NCBI GenBank assembly: GCA_015680685.1
Contig: MNCI01026333.1
Span: forward strand, 93,504-157,503
Length of the DNA: 64,000 nucleotides
Direction: 5' to 3'
From: Gnetum montanum
Lineage: Eukaryota; Streptophyta; Gnetopsida; Gnetales; Gnetaceae
Made by a program: the position numbers and the translations under genes. Every line of letters starts with the position of its first letter. Position 1 is the first letter of the stretch. This document shows, piece after piece, positions 35,496-48,137 of the stretch. Under the pieces are notes generated by a model. That model worked only from the letters and a program-made list of their open reading frames with translations. It searched no databases and was not told where the DNA came from.

Positions 35496-35629
35496 TCTTT
35501 TCTCAACCTGCCAAGATGAGATGAAAGCATGGTTACAAGGCACCTATTGGTAGTAATCGTGTATAATGAAAAATTGAAAAGTAATGATGAGATGTAACCA
35601 ACGAAGTATAATATAAAGGATTAGAATTC

Positions 35630-35955
35630 TACCAGTTTAAAGTCATGGCAAACCGCTAAGGCATGGATATGTAGAGATGCTAAAGAAAGAAATGTAAAAT
35701 AGTGAATGAAAAAACATGAAACTACTAGTTTAACATCATTACAAACTGTAAACGTGTAACAAATTAAAACTGCTAGTTTAAGATCTTTTCAGACTACTAA
35801 AGTTGTTTCTATGCTAAACATGCTAGTTTAATGTTTTTTTGGATTGGTAACTAGAGTGGAACACTATGCTAAGAATTCTAGTTTAAGGTCTTTTTGGACC
35901 GCTAAAGTTACAACTATGTTGGGGTTGCTAGTTTAAGGTCTTTTTGGACCCGTAA
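35630..35955 (+). repeat. Array 2 of element A (hairpin units)
   Basis: Six units, spaced about 50-65 bp, beginning CTAGTTTAA. The last two have perfect inverted pairs GGTC-TTTTTG-GACC; the earlier ones are decayed. Located between pol and the 5' end of the opposite-strand gene. Confidence 0.75.
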
Positions 35956-36310
35956 CTAAAAAAAATATTTTTTCACTTTTTGAGAAAGCAAATAGTTAGC
36001 TTGAAGCATGTCAAGATCTTTCATCCAAATGTGTCTATTTTAATTGCCAACAGTACTACAATGTCATGGTAGGCATGCTACACTGCATGGAAAACCCTGC
36101 ATTAAATGGAGATAGAGTGTGGCAAGTTTTCCCTTTTCACCATTATAGCCATAAATAGGCATTAAACCCTGGTAAGCTTGTTATTCTCACTGTAAGACCA
36201 CAGAGCCCATATTTGGAGCACAAAGCAATTTTGGAGCACAGAGCGATTGTGCTAACAACGAGTAAGGTAGTTTCTTTCATAGCAATGGGGAAAAGTTTGC
36301 AAGTAGGACG
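35956..36310 (+). other. Upstream region of opposite-strand gene in element A
   Basis: No gene seen. It would be the place for the promoter of the opposite-strand gene; no clear TATA box was identified. Confidence 0.35.
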
Positions 36311-39300
36311 ATGGATGCCAAGAAGGATCGCACTCACTTCGTGCTTGCAAAGGTTGAGGAGGTAAAGAAAATCCTAGGGTGCATGACACAAGTGCATGGC
36401 GTAGCACAAGAGGACACGCCATTGACGTTCTAGGTTGCTATGCTTCCTCTATTTTTTCATGCTTCTGTTATCATTTTTTGTTTTTTGCTTTCATTTTGTA
36501 ATTTAGTTTCAGTTATTCATGTTTTCTGTCATCGTGTTGTCATTGTTTTTTCCTTTTCATCATCGCTATTGCCGTTTTGGCTATCGCTGATGCACAAATG
36601 CTACGCTAACATTGCATGCAAGGTCACCTAAACCACCATCGTTGCAGTTTTCATAACCATGGATGTTTGGATAGTTTAAGTTTCTTGGCTTTTGAACGGC
36701 ATAGTGTAGGATCCTTAGGAGGGTTTGGCCATGTGTGATGTGATAGTGCGACACGTGTTTTGTCAGGGCATATTGTTAATCATCTTGTTATGGTTAATCA
36801 CTCTGTTGCTATGCTAGGATATTTTCTCTATGGTATCACTTTCATGTTCTTACTACGTGCGAGAAGAGGGTTATGCTACACCATATGCTGAAATGCTAGG
36901 TGTTGCTACATTGTGTGTGCATTGCACTTGGACATCATGCTAACACTTGCTGGTTGTGTTGTGTAGGAAGGGGCTAAGGCCAATTCTGATTATCTTAGAA
37001 ATTGCAGGGATTCTATGTTGCATAAACAAACCAGTGGCCCATGCCCCTCCTCCCCATACATGTGTGGGAGAGCAGGGGGTCTGGTTCAGGAAAGGAGCAT
37101 AGAAGTTCCTACAATACCTCCTCCAACACTTCAGTGTGATCTTTTGGTCATACCTAGAGGAGGAAAAGGCAGCCATCATAACAGAAGCTCGGCTACCTAG
37201 GGAAAGCTAGGGTATCCGGAGGTTTTTGATGGATGGGGAAATCATTACTAAGTAGGGAGAAGGATCTAGTCAATGCCCCAAAGAGTTGAGGTGTTTAGCT
37301 TGGATATGGGATATGCCTGATCACAGCTACTACCATCCTTACAACACATTGTTTGTTGTGCGTCATATGGTAACATGCTTCTAAAACCCACCAGGAACCA
37401 TCTACTATGCTGGCGGGTGAGTTTTGCAGCCCTATTCCACTATGTTATGTGATGCTTGCTATATTAGCCAAACACTAATAGTATGTTTTTGTTACTAGGT
37501 TCTACATTAACAAGGAAGGACTTCACGACAAAACAGGTATGCTGACCATAGCATGGGTAGCCCTGAAAGAGTTCTCTTCTACTGAGAACCTACGTGCAGG
37601 TGTGATTGGTCAATGTGGTGGTGAATACCACACCTACCCAGACCTATACCCCATTCCATACAACAGATGCAAGGAGTATGGTTGGTTGGATGAGGGATGG
37701 ACACCCTCCAAGCCATTCACCGTTGAACAAGTCCTAGTTTGTCTTCCACCATTCTCATTACCGTATAGACTTGGTAAGCTAAACAGTGGGTGCATACATG
37801 CTTAAGTGCCTTTGAAATCTTTTATTTTTTCCATGTTCTTATGCTAACGTTTCTTGTGAAAACTATTGTAGGGGTGAAAATGTCCCCGAAGGTGACGGTG
37901 GTAGTTGCCAAGAGCCAGGAGAGAAACATCTACTTCAAGTACAGAGAAGTAGATATGAGCCAACATTGAATAAATGGTGCAACTTTAGATTCCTTGGTCT
38001 AGAATATCCAAAAGGCTAGGCTTATGGACCTATTCCTAGCCTCGAATCCAAGCATTCCTGCCATCGAGATGCTCTCCCTGGTTGACTCCTTTTTCGACAA
38101 GGTAGGCCACTTCCACACGTGCATACAGGGCGTACAGGTGGTCATTGAAATCAATGACCAGCTATTTACAAATATTTTCGGTTTCCTCCTTGATGGCATC
38201 CTCATAGGGTCAAATTCCAAGAAAGAGTTGAGCCTTCAGAAGAAGGACATCCAAGAGTGGTTAGGGATAGCCAAGGAGTGGAAGTGGCTCCCCATGGAGA
38301 AGCTTAAGCATGACCTACCACGAAGGTTTACCCTATCTTCCCTGCTTGTGCATTCCCTTAGCTACTTTTCCAAGGGAAGGTCTTGGGGATTGAGTAGGCC
38401 TACATAATGCATAAGGTCATGGAAGAGGCAACTCACTACAACTGGGCCAGGTTTCTACGTAAAGGCTTGCAGACCGAAATCTTGTGGCTCCATAAGAAAT
38501 TGGAGTCATGTTCCAATATACATTATGCCTTTTACCTATACTATTTGAAGAGTTTCATGGAGTTTCTAGTGGTTCACGAGAATGGAGCCTCGGTCATGTG
38601 AAATTGTAACCAGATTTCTAGACCGTGGATCCACCAGATCCTCCAAAACATCCAAGGCCAAGATCCCCCAGAAATAATTGCGTAGTCATTCTTTGTAACG
38701 ACTAAGGATCAGGTGGCCTGCAAATTTCATGGCCAAGACAATGTAGGAGAGACACCCCCTGCTGTAGCTAGTAGCATGTCGTAGGGGAAACATCTCATAG
38801 CTAAGATTGTGACTAGTAAGTTGTAGTGGAAGAGGCCTCCTCTAGCTAAGGAAACCCTTTGCATAGAGGAAGAGGAGGGGTGAAGACTACGGCTTAAACT
38901 ATAGAGGATGCAACCCTCCATTGGTAAAAATTTTTGTTCATGTTTATTTTTTCACCTACTTTGTTAATGCTTGCTACGTTGTGCTATGCTAGACAGCATA
39001 GTGTAGCGTAACACCTACTTTAAGCTAACCTATTTTGAGCTAATGCAAACATGTTTCTTGGCTGCAAGAAAAAGAAGAGGAAGAAGAAGAAGCTGATGAA
39101 GAGGTGTCAGCCCCTAAGAAAGGGGTAAAAAATAAAGACATAGAGGCCCCAGTCTCTGAATAAAGGGCCCTAGTCAAGAGGAGAGGAGCTCTTGCCACTA
39201 AGGAAGGGGCTCTTATCATTAGGCAAAATCCTCCTACTAAAGAGAGGGGCATTTTTGGAGATGAAGAGGAATCTTCTTTGAATAAAAAAGAGACTGGTCT

Positions 39301-40768
39301 CTCAAAAGGAAATGCACCAGTGCATGAAGAATAATCCCATAAAGACCTGGAAGGGACTTCTGCAAGGCTATTGCCATCATTTTGCATTAGCAAGAATGGA
39401 GACCGTAATTGGATGCTAGTGAGTTTGGCAATGTCTACCTTGTCATAGCCCATTTTAGTCGTTGCTGACATGCTTAGTTGTATGACAAACATCACTGTTC
39501 ATGTTGCAGGACCTCCTCTAATTCGTGGGATCATGGGCCAAGATTCTTGATAAGCTTATGTTTATGCAGGGGATCGTCGATGATATGATCCATCATCTTC
39601 ACCTAGTGGACCCTGAAGTGGGTAAGTAGTTTTATTAGGTGCTCTCATGTTGCTATGCTAAATTCTTGAGTTTGATAATCTTTCTATGCTAATGAGACTG
39701 ATATGCTCTTTGTGTCATGGTAGCCTCTCGACTCAAATGGGACTGGACACGGCCTTTGAAAGTTGGTGTTGTGCCTACATTCTCACCTGAAGTGACTGAA
39801 GTATCTCGTTGTGCATACGACAAGGCTTGCAAATGTGCTTTTCACTTAGCTCACTCCTTGTGGAATTATAAGCACGCCAATGAAGACCTGTGAAAATGCA
39901 ACCAAAACATTGAACAATAGAAGGCTGACCTGAGCATCGAGATGGAAGATCTCAAGTTGAGAAACGAATTCATCATAGCTCATGACACTAATAATGGGGA
40001 CTGGCACATGGATGTGATAGATTACACTAGATTTTGAATAGTCAGACATCAGAACATCAAAGCCACCCATGAAATTATAGAACAGTGGATGAAAATGGAC
40101 TTTTTAGCCCAGAAATGTCACGATTGGAAAGATTTTAGCACCAGGGTTCACAAATGGGGGCAATCCTAGAAAAACCATAAACATATGTATAAACTAGAAC
40201 ATGCCACCTATCGTAAACTATATAGGGACGCTGTTGTGGAGGTTTTTATGTATAAAGCATTGGTAAATGCCATTGACCCTTCTGAGGCCTATGCCAAGTT
40301 CAAACAGCAAGTAAAGGTTACGGAGTCTCCTAACCGGAAAGTGGACCTTCCCATAGGAGAGACCGGCAACCGCCTCCTTTTCTTTGGGACCACCGAGGTG
40401 GACAACTGCTGAAAAGGAGAGAGCTGTTGTAGATGCTAAACCAAGCAATAGGCGTTGGGTGGACATCATGACAAAGGAGGTCTAGCGTGGCCTCGAGCTC
40501 AGTTTACATCAGATACCCTTTAATATGGACATAAGTCCATCTTAGGTTGGTTTATTTACACTATATTAATTCTTATGCTTTGTTGTAGCTTGCGTTTGCT
40601 GCCCTAGCTGACCACTTCATTCGTATCATGCAAGTTCTAGTTGAGGGCGTAGGGCCCGCAAAGGGCAGGAATGAAGGGGTGATAGAGGACAACACAGGGA
40701 AAGGTGATGCAAAAGGGGGTGATGCAGAAGTGAATAATGAAGATGATGCAAATAGAGAAAACCCATGA
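36311..40768 (+). pseudogene. Opposite-strand multi-exon gene of element A
   Basis: Possible first exon from ATG 36311 (MDAKKDRTHF...) to about 36431; then 36967-37416, 37499-37773, 37872-38923, about 39069-?, 39510-39621, 39724-40545 and 40589-40768. Introns are GT-AG; phases 2, 1, ... 1 at matching sites equal those of B and E3. Conserved segments: GLHDKTGMLTIAW, LPPFSLPYRLG before the phase-1 intron, MDLFLASNPSIPAIEM, VDSFFDKVGHF, FMQGIVDDMIHHL ending at a GTAAGT donor, and HKHMYKLEHATYRKLYRD. Stops (for example after DMSQH and in the 39724 exon) show decay. The family is not recognised. It is antisense to A between protease and RT; an acidic Glu/Lys-rich exon near 39070-39400 resembles a disordered linker. 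Confidence 0.82.
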
Positions 40769-40949
40769 TAGCATGGGATTTTGTTTTTTGAAATTTTGAA
40801 TTTTTGTAAAATTTTTGCAAACATTGTTCGAAAGACAACAGTTTTGAATAAAGAAAAGAAAATTTTTGGAACAGAAATTGATTTTACGCTAATTTGTGCA
40901 TTGTCTACGTGCTAATATTTGTGTAAAATTTTCATGCTTTTATGTGATA

Positions 40950-41215
40950 GTTTTAGGCCATTTTGGGCCTTCGCTAGTTTTAGGCCATTTTGGGCCTCTG
41001 CTAGTTTTAGGCCATTTCGGGCCATTGCTACTTTTAGGCCATTTTAGGCCATTGCTAGTTTTAGGCCATTTCGGGCCATTGCTAGTTTTAAGTCCTTTCA
41101 AGCTATTGCTAGTTTTAAGCCATTTTAGGCTATAGCGTATCATAGTTTTATGCCATTTCGGGCTCTTCCTAGTTTTATGTCATTTCGTGCTCTTCCTAGT
41201 TTTAGGCCATTTCAG
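40950..41215 (+). repeat. Array 1 of element A (hairpin units)
   Basis: About nine units of ~27 bp: CTAGTTTTAGGCC-ATTTTG-GGCC and variants (ATTTCG, ATTTTA). GGCC/GGCC arms are separated by 6 nt. It lies between the 3' end of the opposite-strand gene and the protease stop. Confidence 0.85.
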
Positions 41216-41359
41216 TCCAAAGAAATGATACATTAACAACTAGAACAATGGCTAACTGGTAACTTACATAGATAGATGGATGCAAAAAAACTAGAGATGG
41301 TAAATGTGCAAAGGGTGGTGACTGGGTAGGAAGCAACAAGGTTGCTATGCTATGCGTAG

Positions 41360-44300
41360 CTACTTCTTGACCCATCGTGGGTTGAGCAGAATGTAAGGCA
41401 GAGACACTTTACCAGGGCCTTCGTTTGCATCATTGTCCCCCACTTGGAAGGGCAACTCAACCCATGCACTTTCATTTTGGAAACCGGCCTGCTGATTCGA
41501 TTCCCCTGTTGGGTTCTGACTGTCTATGTAAGTAGGTGCTTCATTCTCAGAGGTTACAACCTCTGAGCCCTGCTCCATGTCTACGTTACTGATTGCTTGC
41601 AGTGCTAGCTCATCACCATGGATCACCACCTCCCTGCCTAGGTATGGTAGGTGCATTTCCTAATGAATGGACAAAGATACAGCCCTAGGTTGTGCTAACC
41701 ATGATCTCCCCAAGATTAGGTTAAACCCGGGCATCTCCTTGACCACGATGAACATCGTGTTCATGGGGAATTAATCTCCTACCACGAAGTCTATGTGGAC
41801 TGTTCCCTTTATCATGACCCACGTCCCATTGAACAACCTCAATCATGACATCATTGTGGGTTTGATCTAATCAAGCAAGCCCAACTTGTCCACAATAGGG
41901 AAGGGGATGATGTTCATGGTAGCCCCATCATCAACGTGTATCCTTCAGATCCGATATTGGCCAACTCAAATTGGGATGAATAGGGGTGTTGTAGTCACTT
42001 GACCCCTCTCAGGATCTTTCTTAATGGATTCATCATAGAAAGTTAGTTGAGACAGTTCTAGCTCTGTGGGTGTAGAGGGAAGCATGACCAAATGAATTGC
42101 TTGGCCACTGGCATGTTTTCATTGACTGGAATCGCTTTCAACATACAGTTCAGATACTCACGGTGTGGGACAAATGTCATGATTAGGTCGTACAAGATTA
42201 ATGTGGTGTTTTTTTCTTTTAGAGCTTACTTGACCTAAGCAAGGGAATTCAAGAGGTCCTGACCACCCCCCTGTTTACCGCCCTTCTCCTCTTCTATTCA
42301 TCCCAGAAGATGAATTTCCCAAGGAGGGGCGATTTCAGATCTAGGTTCAGACCCTTTTTGGCTAGGTGGTGCAGACTGTATAGTTATAGCAACATCCCTC
42401 TTTGGTGATGAGGACATAGATGCAGGGGGTGAAGACATAGGTGGGGAAACACCCAGGGTGGTACTTCCTTTCGATGTCTCGCCTATGAAGCACAGTTCCC
42501 ATTTTTTAGGATGAGAAGGTTGTGCAGCTGTCTTGAGTGGGATGGGGACTGTTGAAGGAGTCAACCCCCTAATGATAAATGGAGCTAACTGTGTTAACAA
42601 GAGGGGTGGCATGGTTTTTCTATTAGGTGGCATGGGGGTGGATGCTCGGGGAGGATCTCTTAGAACAAATGACTATTGTGAGCTTCGACCAGCTACTAGT
42701 GGTGTTGTTGCACTACGCTAAGGCACACGGACCACGAACGGCTGTTGGGGTGGCCTAGGATCACTATCAACATCGATGGTGGTGATAACATAACCAATGT
42801 TGTTGGTGTTGAGGTGGTCCATGTTGATATGTAGAGATTGATTCTTAGGGCGTACTGGGTTACTTTCATCCAACATCAGTTTCACATGATCAATCATCCT
42901 TTGGATGTCATCCTTCAACACTAGATAGTAGTCCATGTTTTGAACACGTTGTTGGTGGTAGTCACAAAACCTATCTAGCCTAAAACCCTTAGTAACTGGG
43001 GGTTCATAAGGCAGGGCCAAAGAGGGGTTCCTAAGGAGCTCGTAGTAGCGCTAATGTCTTCTGATTCCTTCTTCCAACATCTGCTTGTGTTGGATGTGCC
43101 CTACTACAAATAGCTTCTTCAGAATTTCTAAAGGCTTGAGAGGTAGTGGGATATACTTTGAATGATCTTTATGCTCAAAGTTCGGTTTGGGTTGTGCAGA
43201 TGTCTCGGGTGCAGGTATGGGAGGTTGCAGCACATTGCCCTGCTTGGGCACAGGATTAGTTGTCGGTGTGGCCGATTTCTTGTTGTTCTTGTTACCATTG
43301 TTATTAGGCTTGAGCTTGGCATTAGTTGCCACAGCAGCCACTGTGGTTGCTGGGGCCTTACCCTTTTCCTTCTTTGTAAAGGTGTTTTTATAAGCAACAT
43401 AGGTCGATCTTTGCTTGCTTCGACTGCATCCTGTATACTCTTACTCTGAGCGAAGGCTTGACTGAGAGTGCGAGGAGCGAGGTAGTACAGTTTAGACTTG
43501 ATGAAGTCATTCACTACACCCTTAAAGATAGCTAACAAGTGGGCCTCCCTGATGGGCTCATGTATTTCATTAAGGGTTATGCTCCATCACTGGATGAACT
43601 TATGGACTGGTTCCAGAGGATCCTGCTTCACCCTCATCAACTGATCTAGCATGGTTTTTTCCTTCAAGTTATACTTGAAGCACATCACGAACTAGGTTAG
43701 GAGCTCCTCCAAGGTTGATATGGAGGAGCGTGGTAGCACGCGGTACCAATCCAAGGCTTTCCCAACTAGGGACATAGGAAAGATACAAATAATCATGTGC
43801 AGCAACTGTTGTAATAGAATGGATTCAGACCTAAGGGTAACAAGATGTGCATTGGGATCTCCCTCCCTATTGTACTTCCTGAAGTGGGGGAGAGACATCC
43901 CTAGGATTGCAGGGCTGATGGGGTCATCCTAGTAAAAGTCCATGACTTGTAGTCTGTTAGACCCGATAGCCTTGAGGCGTTTTATTTCCTCGGTAAGAGT
44001 TTGAATGAGCTGGAATGCTTGATCCAAATCCTATGATGATGTGGACTATTGGGGAACTTTTGAGGTAGCTCCCATCTATGGAATGGTGGGGTGGCCCCCA
44101 CAAATGGTGCTGCTTATGCTGTCCACCACCTGGTAGGTGGTGCTATTAGAGCAACAACTATGGATTGGGCTACGGGATAGTCCACTTATGTCACTGGTAG
44201 AATAGACCATAGCCCCATGTTGGGTTGTACCATTTGTGGGATTTGGTAGTTATAAGGGCAAACATAATGAGACATGTACAATGGTTGTGAAATAGGTGAA

Positions 44301-45105
44301 GAAGTGAATGGGGTCCACCATGCAGATGGGCCTAGGACCACTTTGGTTGGTGGAATAGATGTGAACGTAGGAATGGAAATTAAAGTTGCATACGACTATG
44401 AAGTAGGTATGGTATGAACATGGAGCAAGGTAGCCATGATTGTCATGTGATGTGCTAAAGGAATGGATTGATGAGTGGTTTGCAGAGGCATAGTTGCTGC
44501 AAATGAAATAAGGGAATAAGGGCATTGATACGCTAGGAAGGTGACATGGCTACCCATTGCAGTTGTGATTGTAGGCTGTGGGAGCATAGGCATGATCACA
44601 AAGGGAGTGGTGATAGACAATGGGTTGGCCCAGATGGACTGGGTAGAAGGGACCATGATGGGGTTGTCCTGACCTCCCTCGTCGGATTAAGAATTGAGCT
44701 CCTCTTATCCATCCTGGAAGGTCTCTTCATGGTTAGACGCTATGTCCTGCTAGTCCCTAAGCCTAGCCAACTAGATTATCTAGTCTAGAAGCCAATGATT
44801 TGTCTATGTCAAAGATATGGAAGCATCGGGAGTGGCAAAAAACTCCTTCCTATCACAGTAAGTGAACTTGAAGCTACGTTTGTCTTCAAATTTGTGCACA
44901 TCTAAGGGTAGGTTTTCCTACACATTTTCACAGAGTAAGTTATAATGCTCATATTGTTGGGCCAAGCCCTTAGGTCCCTAGTTCTGGATCCTGAGGGATC
45001 GACATGTTTCCAAGATTGGGTTGAGCAATTTTTTGGCACCTCTGATGCCTTGAACGATGATGGGAAATTCAACGTTGAAGGTGTTAGCAGCGGTGGTTGC
45101 GGAAG
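41360..45105 (-). pseudogene. gag-pro: Element A gag-protease
   Basis: It aligns with E3 gag-protease. Near 43880-43690: MSLPHFRKYN and GKALDWYRVLPRSS; near 43500: NDFIKSKLYYLAP; near 42960-42900: the FCDYHQ...DYY zinc-knuckle-like segment followed by VLKDDIQRMI. Pro-rich linker 42700-42300. The protease active site reads IHVDDGAT at about 41935. C-terminal tail ...VELPFQV... to the stop at 41360. The N-terminal ~350 codons are Pro/Thr/Met-rich and poorly conserved. Multiple stops and frame changes. Confidence 0.85.
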
Positions 45106-45494
45106 TAATTGTTAGTAAGCTAAACAATTTTGCAAACGCGAAAAGCAAGGAAATCGGAGAATAAAAAAAAGGCTTTATGTCTTGGCGGATTCCAAAGGAA
45201 TCGTCGAAGTAACCGATCTATACCACACGATGTGTAAACAACTGCAAAAGGGTGTCACATTTACGCTAGTATGTGATAGGGTATAGAACATGTGTAGGAT
45301 TACTGTAAAGTAAACAAGTCAACTCGCAATCGGAGGCTTTATGCCCTACAGGGCTCTAGAATGATCGTCGAGGCAACCAATCTGCACCGCACAATGCATA
45401 AGTAATCGCAAATGGGTGTCAAATTTATGCCAATGCATATCGGTGTGCAGAATGCTTATAGGACTATCATAAGATATGGAAAGGACACTAAAAG
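45106..45494 (-). other. Element A leader with duplicated hairpin block
   Basis: Two related blocks of about 130 bp, 45165-45300 and 45335-45470. In the element's sense each runs from a GGTATAGATCGGT-like start to AAAGCC and resembles E3 49571-49628. The block at 45170-45232 has a perfect 6-bp hairpin (45188-45202); the other copy has lost the pairing. Confidence 0.7.
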
Positions 45495-45512
45495 GCCCTC
45501 CTTCTAGCGCTA
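45495..45512 (-). other. Element A primer binding site, tRNA-Asn type
   Basis: Minus strand TAGCGCTAGAAGGAGGGC, one change from the E1 site, 6 bases inside the LTR. Confidence 0.8.
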
Positions 45513-45518
45513 GAAAAC

Positions 45519-47257
45519 TGTTGCGACTGAAAATGTTGGTGGCTGGAAAACACCAAGAGGTCATCGGTCATGATAGTCTTAACCCCGGATCTGTGTGAGG
45601 GCCGTGTTGGATAAAAATAGAAACAGGGTGCCTTGAAAAGTCTAGTCAATCAGACAAGGACTTAGTTAGTGTTACTATAACCTTTCGTAAATAGATGATC
45701 TGAAAATAAGACTTTTAGCATAAAATGATAACTTTAAATGAAAAAGGGATAGAAAATAATGTAAAAATGCAATGATAAGCAAGAAAACAAAGTAAAATGC
45801 AGTTAGGAAAATGCACTACTTCAAGATTATGACTTCACTCTGGCAAGGTGGATACAATTGGTTGTGAGACTATGGGAGGCGTAGAGACCCCAAAGGTAAC
45901 CAAGACATCCAGAGCAAGACAACTGTATGCTTGAACACAGACTCAAAATTCAACAATGCAAAATGCTATGAGGATAGTAGGAAGGGCAGAATAGAATGCC
46001 AAACAAGAATGCCCAATGTTTACAATGTCAAACAAGATGTTTACAATGCTCATGGATACAATGCCAAATTTTTCATGCCAGCTAATCAAATCACCAACCA
46101 GCCGATGGACCGACCCTTTGAGCATTGCTCATTGGGGTATTTATAGGGCCAAGGGCATGTGAAAGGTGTCATTTGGAGGCCATGTTTCTTAGGCCTTTGT
46201 TGACTTGTCTATACTACATGGGTGTGCATGACCGTTGGGCATACATGATCATTGTAATTACGAGCCTGCCACACCGTAATTGTGAGCCTGCCATGCTATA
46301 ATTGCACTATCAGAACTTGGAGATGTGTGCCAACAATGCAAATGGGTGAAGTGCATTGACGTAGCGTAACTTCTTGCTATGTTACGCTATGCTTTGTAGC
46401 ATAGCATGTTGGCATAGTATAGCATCTTTTTACGCTATGCTACACTATGCATTATAGCATAGCCACCAGTTCAAACCAACAAATTTCTTTATGTCTTGCT
46501 GCATGTGTCAAAAACCTTTGAAGTGCTCCGACTACTTTTCATATACTTGGTACGCTACGTAGCTTAGCATAGCATGGCAACTACCGTTAGTTGTAAAAAC
46601 GTCGCTAATCTACAAACTTTGCTTCTTCCACTACCAAACTTGTGAACTTGTTGATCCTGCCCTTTGAGATGTCTTTCGTTGCTCCTGTAGAGTTGCTACG
46701 CTATGCAATGCTACATAGTGTAGCGTAGCATAGAAACCAACATGGACTACTTTTTGCTAAGTTTGTTGTTTTCTGGTGAAGGAGCCATTGTTGAAGAACT
46801 TGGAGCCGAGTGAAGCAACTTTTTTCGAAGGCCAGAGATGCTAACTCAGTGCAATTGGAAATCACCAAGTAGGCCAGGCCTTCCTCTCTTGCTCTTGCTA
46901 TACTGTGCTACACTGCATAGCATAGCATAGCATAGCACCCTTTCTTGCAACAATTTTTGGTTTACTATTTCAACAACTGTCTCCTGAAGCCTGCTACGCT
47001 ATATAGCATCACGTAGTGTAGAAAAATCCTTGACTTAGAAAACCTGCCAAACTTTTTTGTGCATTTTGAGCACCATCGGCAACTCTCTGCATCGCTTCTG
47101 TGTAGGCTGTCAATTGAATGAATTACCCAGCTAGAAAATTTGCAAAACTTCACAACTTAAGGCCCAAAACATTCAGCTATTGATGAAATCCCATGACACT
47201 AACTGAATTGCGACGGCCTGGTGAAGCAAGGATGCGTTGAAAATTTGGGATGTTTCA
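45519..47257 (-). repeat. Element A 5' LTR (1739 bp)
   Basis: In plus orientation TGTTGCGACTG...GGATGTTTCA; its right part matches the 3' LTR remnant 11584-11924. The TATA box is at 46138-46145 (minus). U3 (46150-47257) has clusters of GCTATGC/GCATAGC palindromes at 46375-46460, 46550-46580, 46690-46735 and 46900-46935. Confidence 0.88.
46138..46145 (-). promoter_or_regulatory. TATA box of element A 5' LTR
   Basis: TATAAATACCCC on the minus strand, nearly identical to E3's TATAAATACCCC. Confidence 0.6.
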
Positions 47258-48048
47258 ATGACTTTATGGTACCAACATGAAGTTGACATCATGACTTTAT
47301 CATACCAATGTTATGGTATTGACATGATGTTGGTGTCATGACTTTATGATACTGATGCTGATATTGCATGCAAAAGTATCCTAGGTATAATGGAAGGTGC
47401 TAGAAATTTATGAGCAAATCATGACAAAATTAACTAACAACCAAACAGAAAACCCAAGGGCTTTTTAAACAATGATCCACTTTATCATAAGGACTTTTGA
47501 CAATTTTGCATATGCATTGAACCTAATACTTTTGAGTAGTGTAGATGCCCAAGAGTCTATGATGACCATCACCATTATTCCATAACGTAGAGCACTAGAG
47601 ATGCCAAGAACCAGTTTGAAGCTAGACCAAGCGACACTAGATTTGTGAGAGGAGAGTACAAAATACATTCTACCTCTTGCATTAGAATTCAAAGCCATTG
47701 TTACAGTCGTAAGCTGTAAAAGCTTAAATCTATATTTTTGAAACCCATTTATTACAGTATTTTAAAACATTTAATTACAAAGTTTTGACAATGTTGTGCT
47801 ACATTTTTCTTCTATATTTCCTACAATTGTGCTTCAATTTTCATTTCATTTAATAAATATTTTCTCACTATTTAACATTTTTTTAATACTTGGTAATAGA
47901 CATTCAAGTCCTCAAGTGATCTTTCAAACTATTTGAGGCACTCGTAAATCCTTTTTGAGGCTCATGGATCTATGGGTTATTTTGTTCTAATAGGGATCTT
48001 CAACCCTCCAGTGTCAAATTCTTTCATCACTACATGAGTACCTATGAC
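47258..48048. other. Flank between element A and E3
   Basis: Older host or repeat sequence. 47258-47370 has three diverged ATGACTTTAT(G/C) direct repeats and an ACCAACAT / ATGTTGGT inverted pair. A 77-codon open stretch on the minus strand (47465-47698) faintly recalls a copia-type gag start, but I cannot support that. The rest is AT-rich and featureless. It is continuous with 60094 onward once E3 is removed. Confidence 0.5.
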
Positions 48049-48053
48049 CTCTT
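48049..48053. other. Target-site duplication of E3, left copy
   Basis: CTCTT, identical to 60089-60093. Confidence 0.93.
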
Positions 48054-48137
48054 TGAAACACCGTGAAAATTACGGGTCGGCCTCAGGGAAAGGTTCGCAA
48101 TTCAAGCAAGAGCGCATTCCACCTTCATTACAGGACA

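Larger units (their letters stand above)
11584..47257 (-). mobile_element. Element A: giant Tat/Ogre-like LTR retrotransposon, interrupted
   Basis: Reading right to left: 5' LTR 45519-47257, tRNA-Asn primer site, gag-protease, array 1, opposite-strand gene, array 2, pol start, then element B (16130-34553) inserted, rest of pol, array 3, polypurine tract, and the surviving part of the 3' LTR (11584-11924), whose other part was separated by E1. Without B, the part in the window is 17.2 kb. Reading frames are heavily broken, so A is the oldest unit here. Confidence 0.9.

Noticed and set aside
43128-43538. Other-frame open stretches over gag of element A, and plus-strand ones at 43162-43449
   Set aside because: They are shadows of gag; only the minus-strand gag frame matches B and E3.
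47465-47698. Copia gag fragment on the minus strand
   Set aside because: Similarity is vague and short; no adjoining domains could be read.
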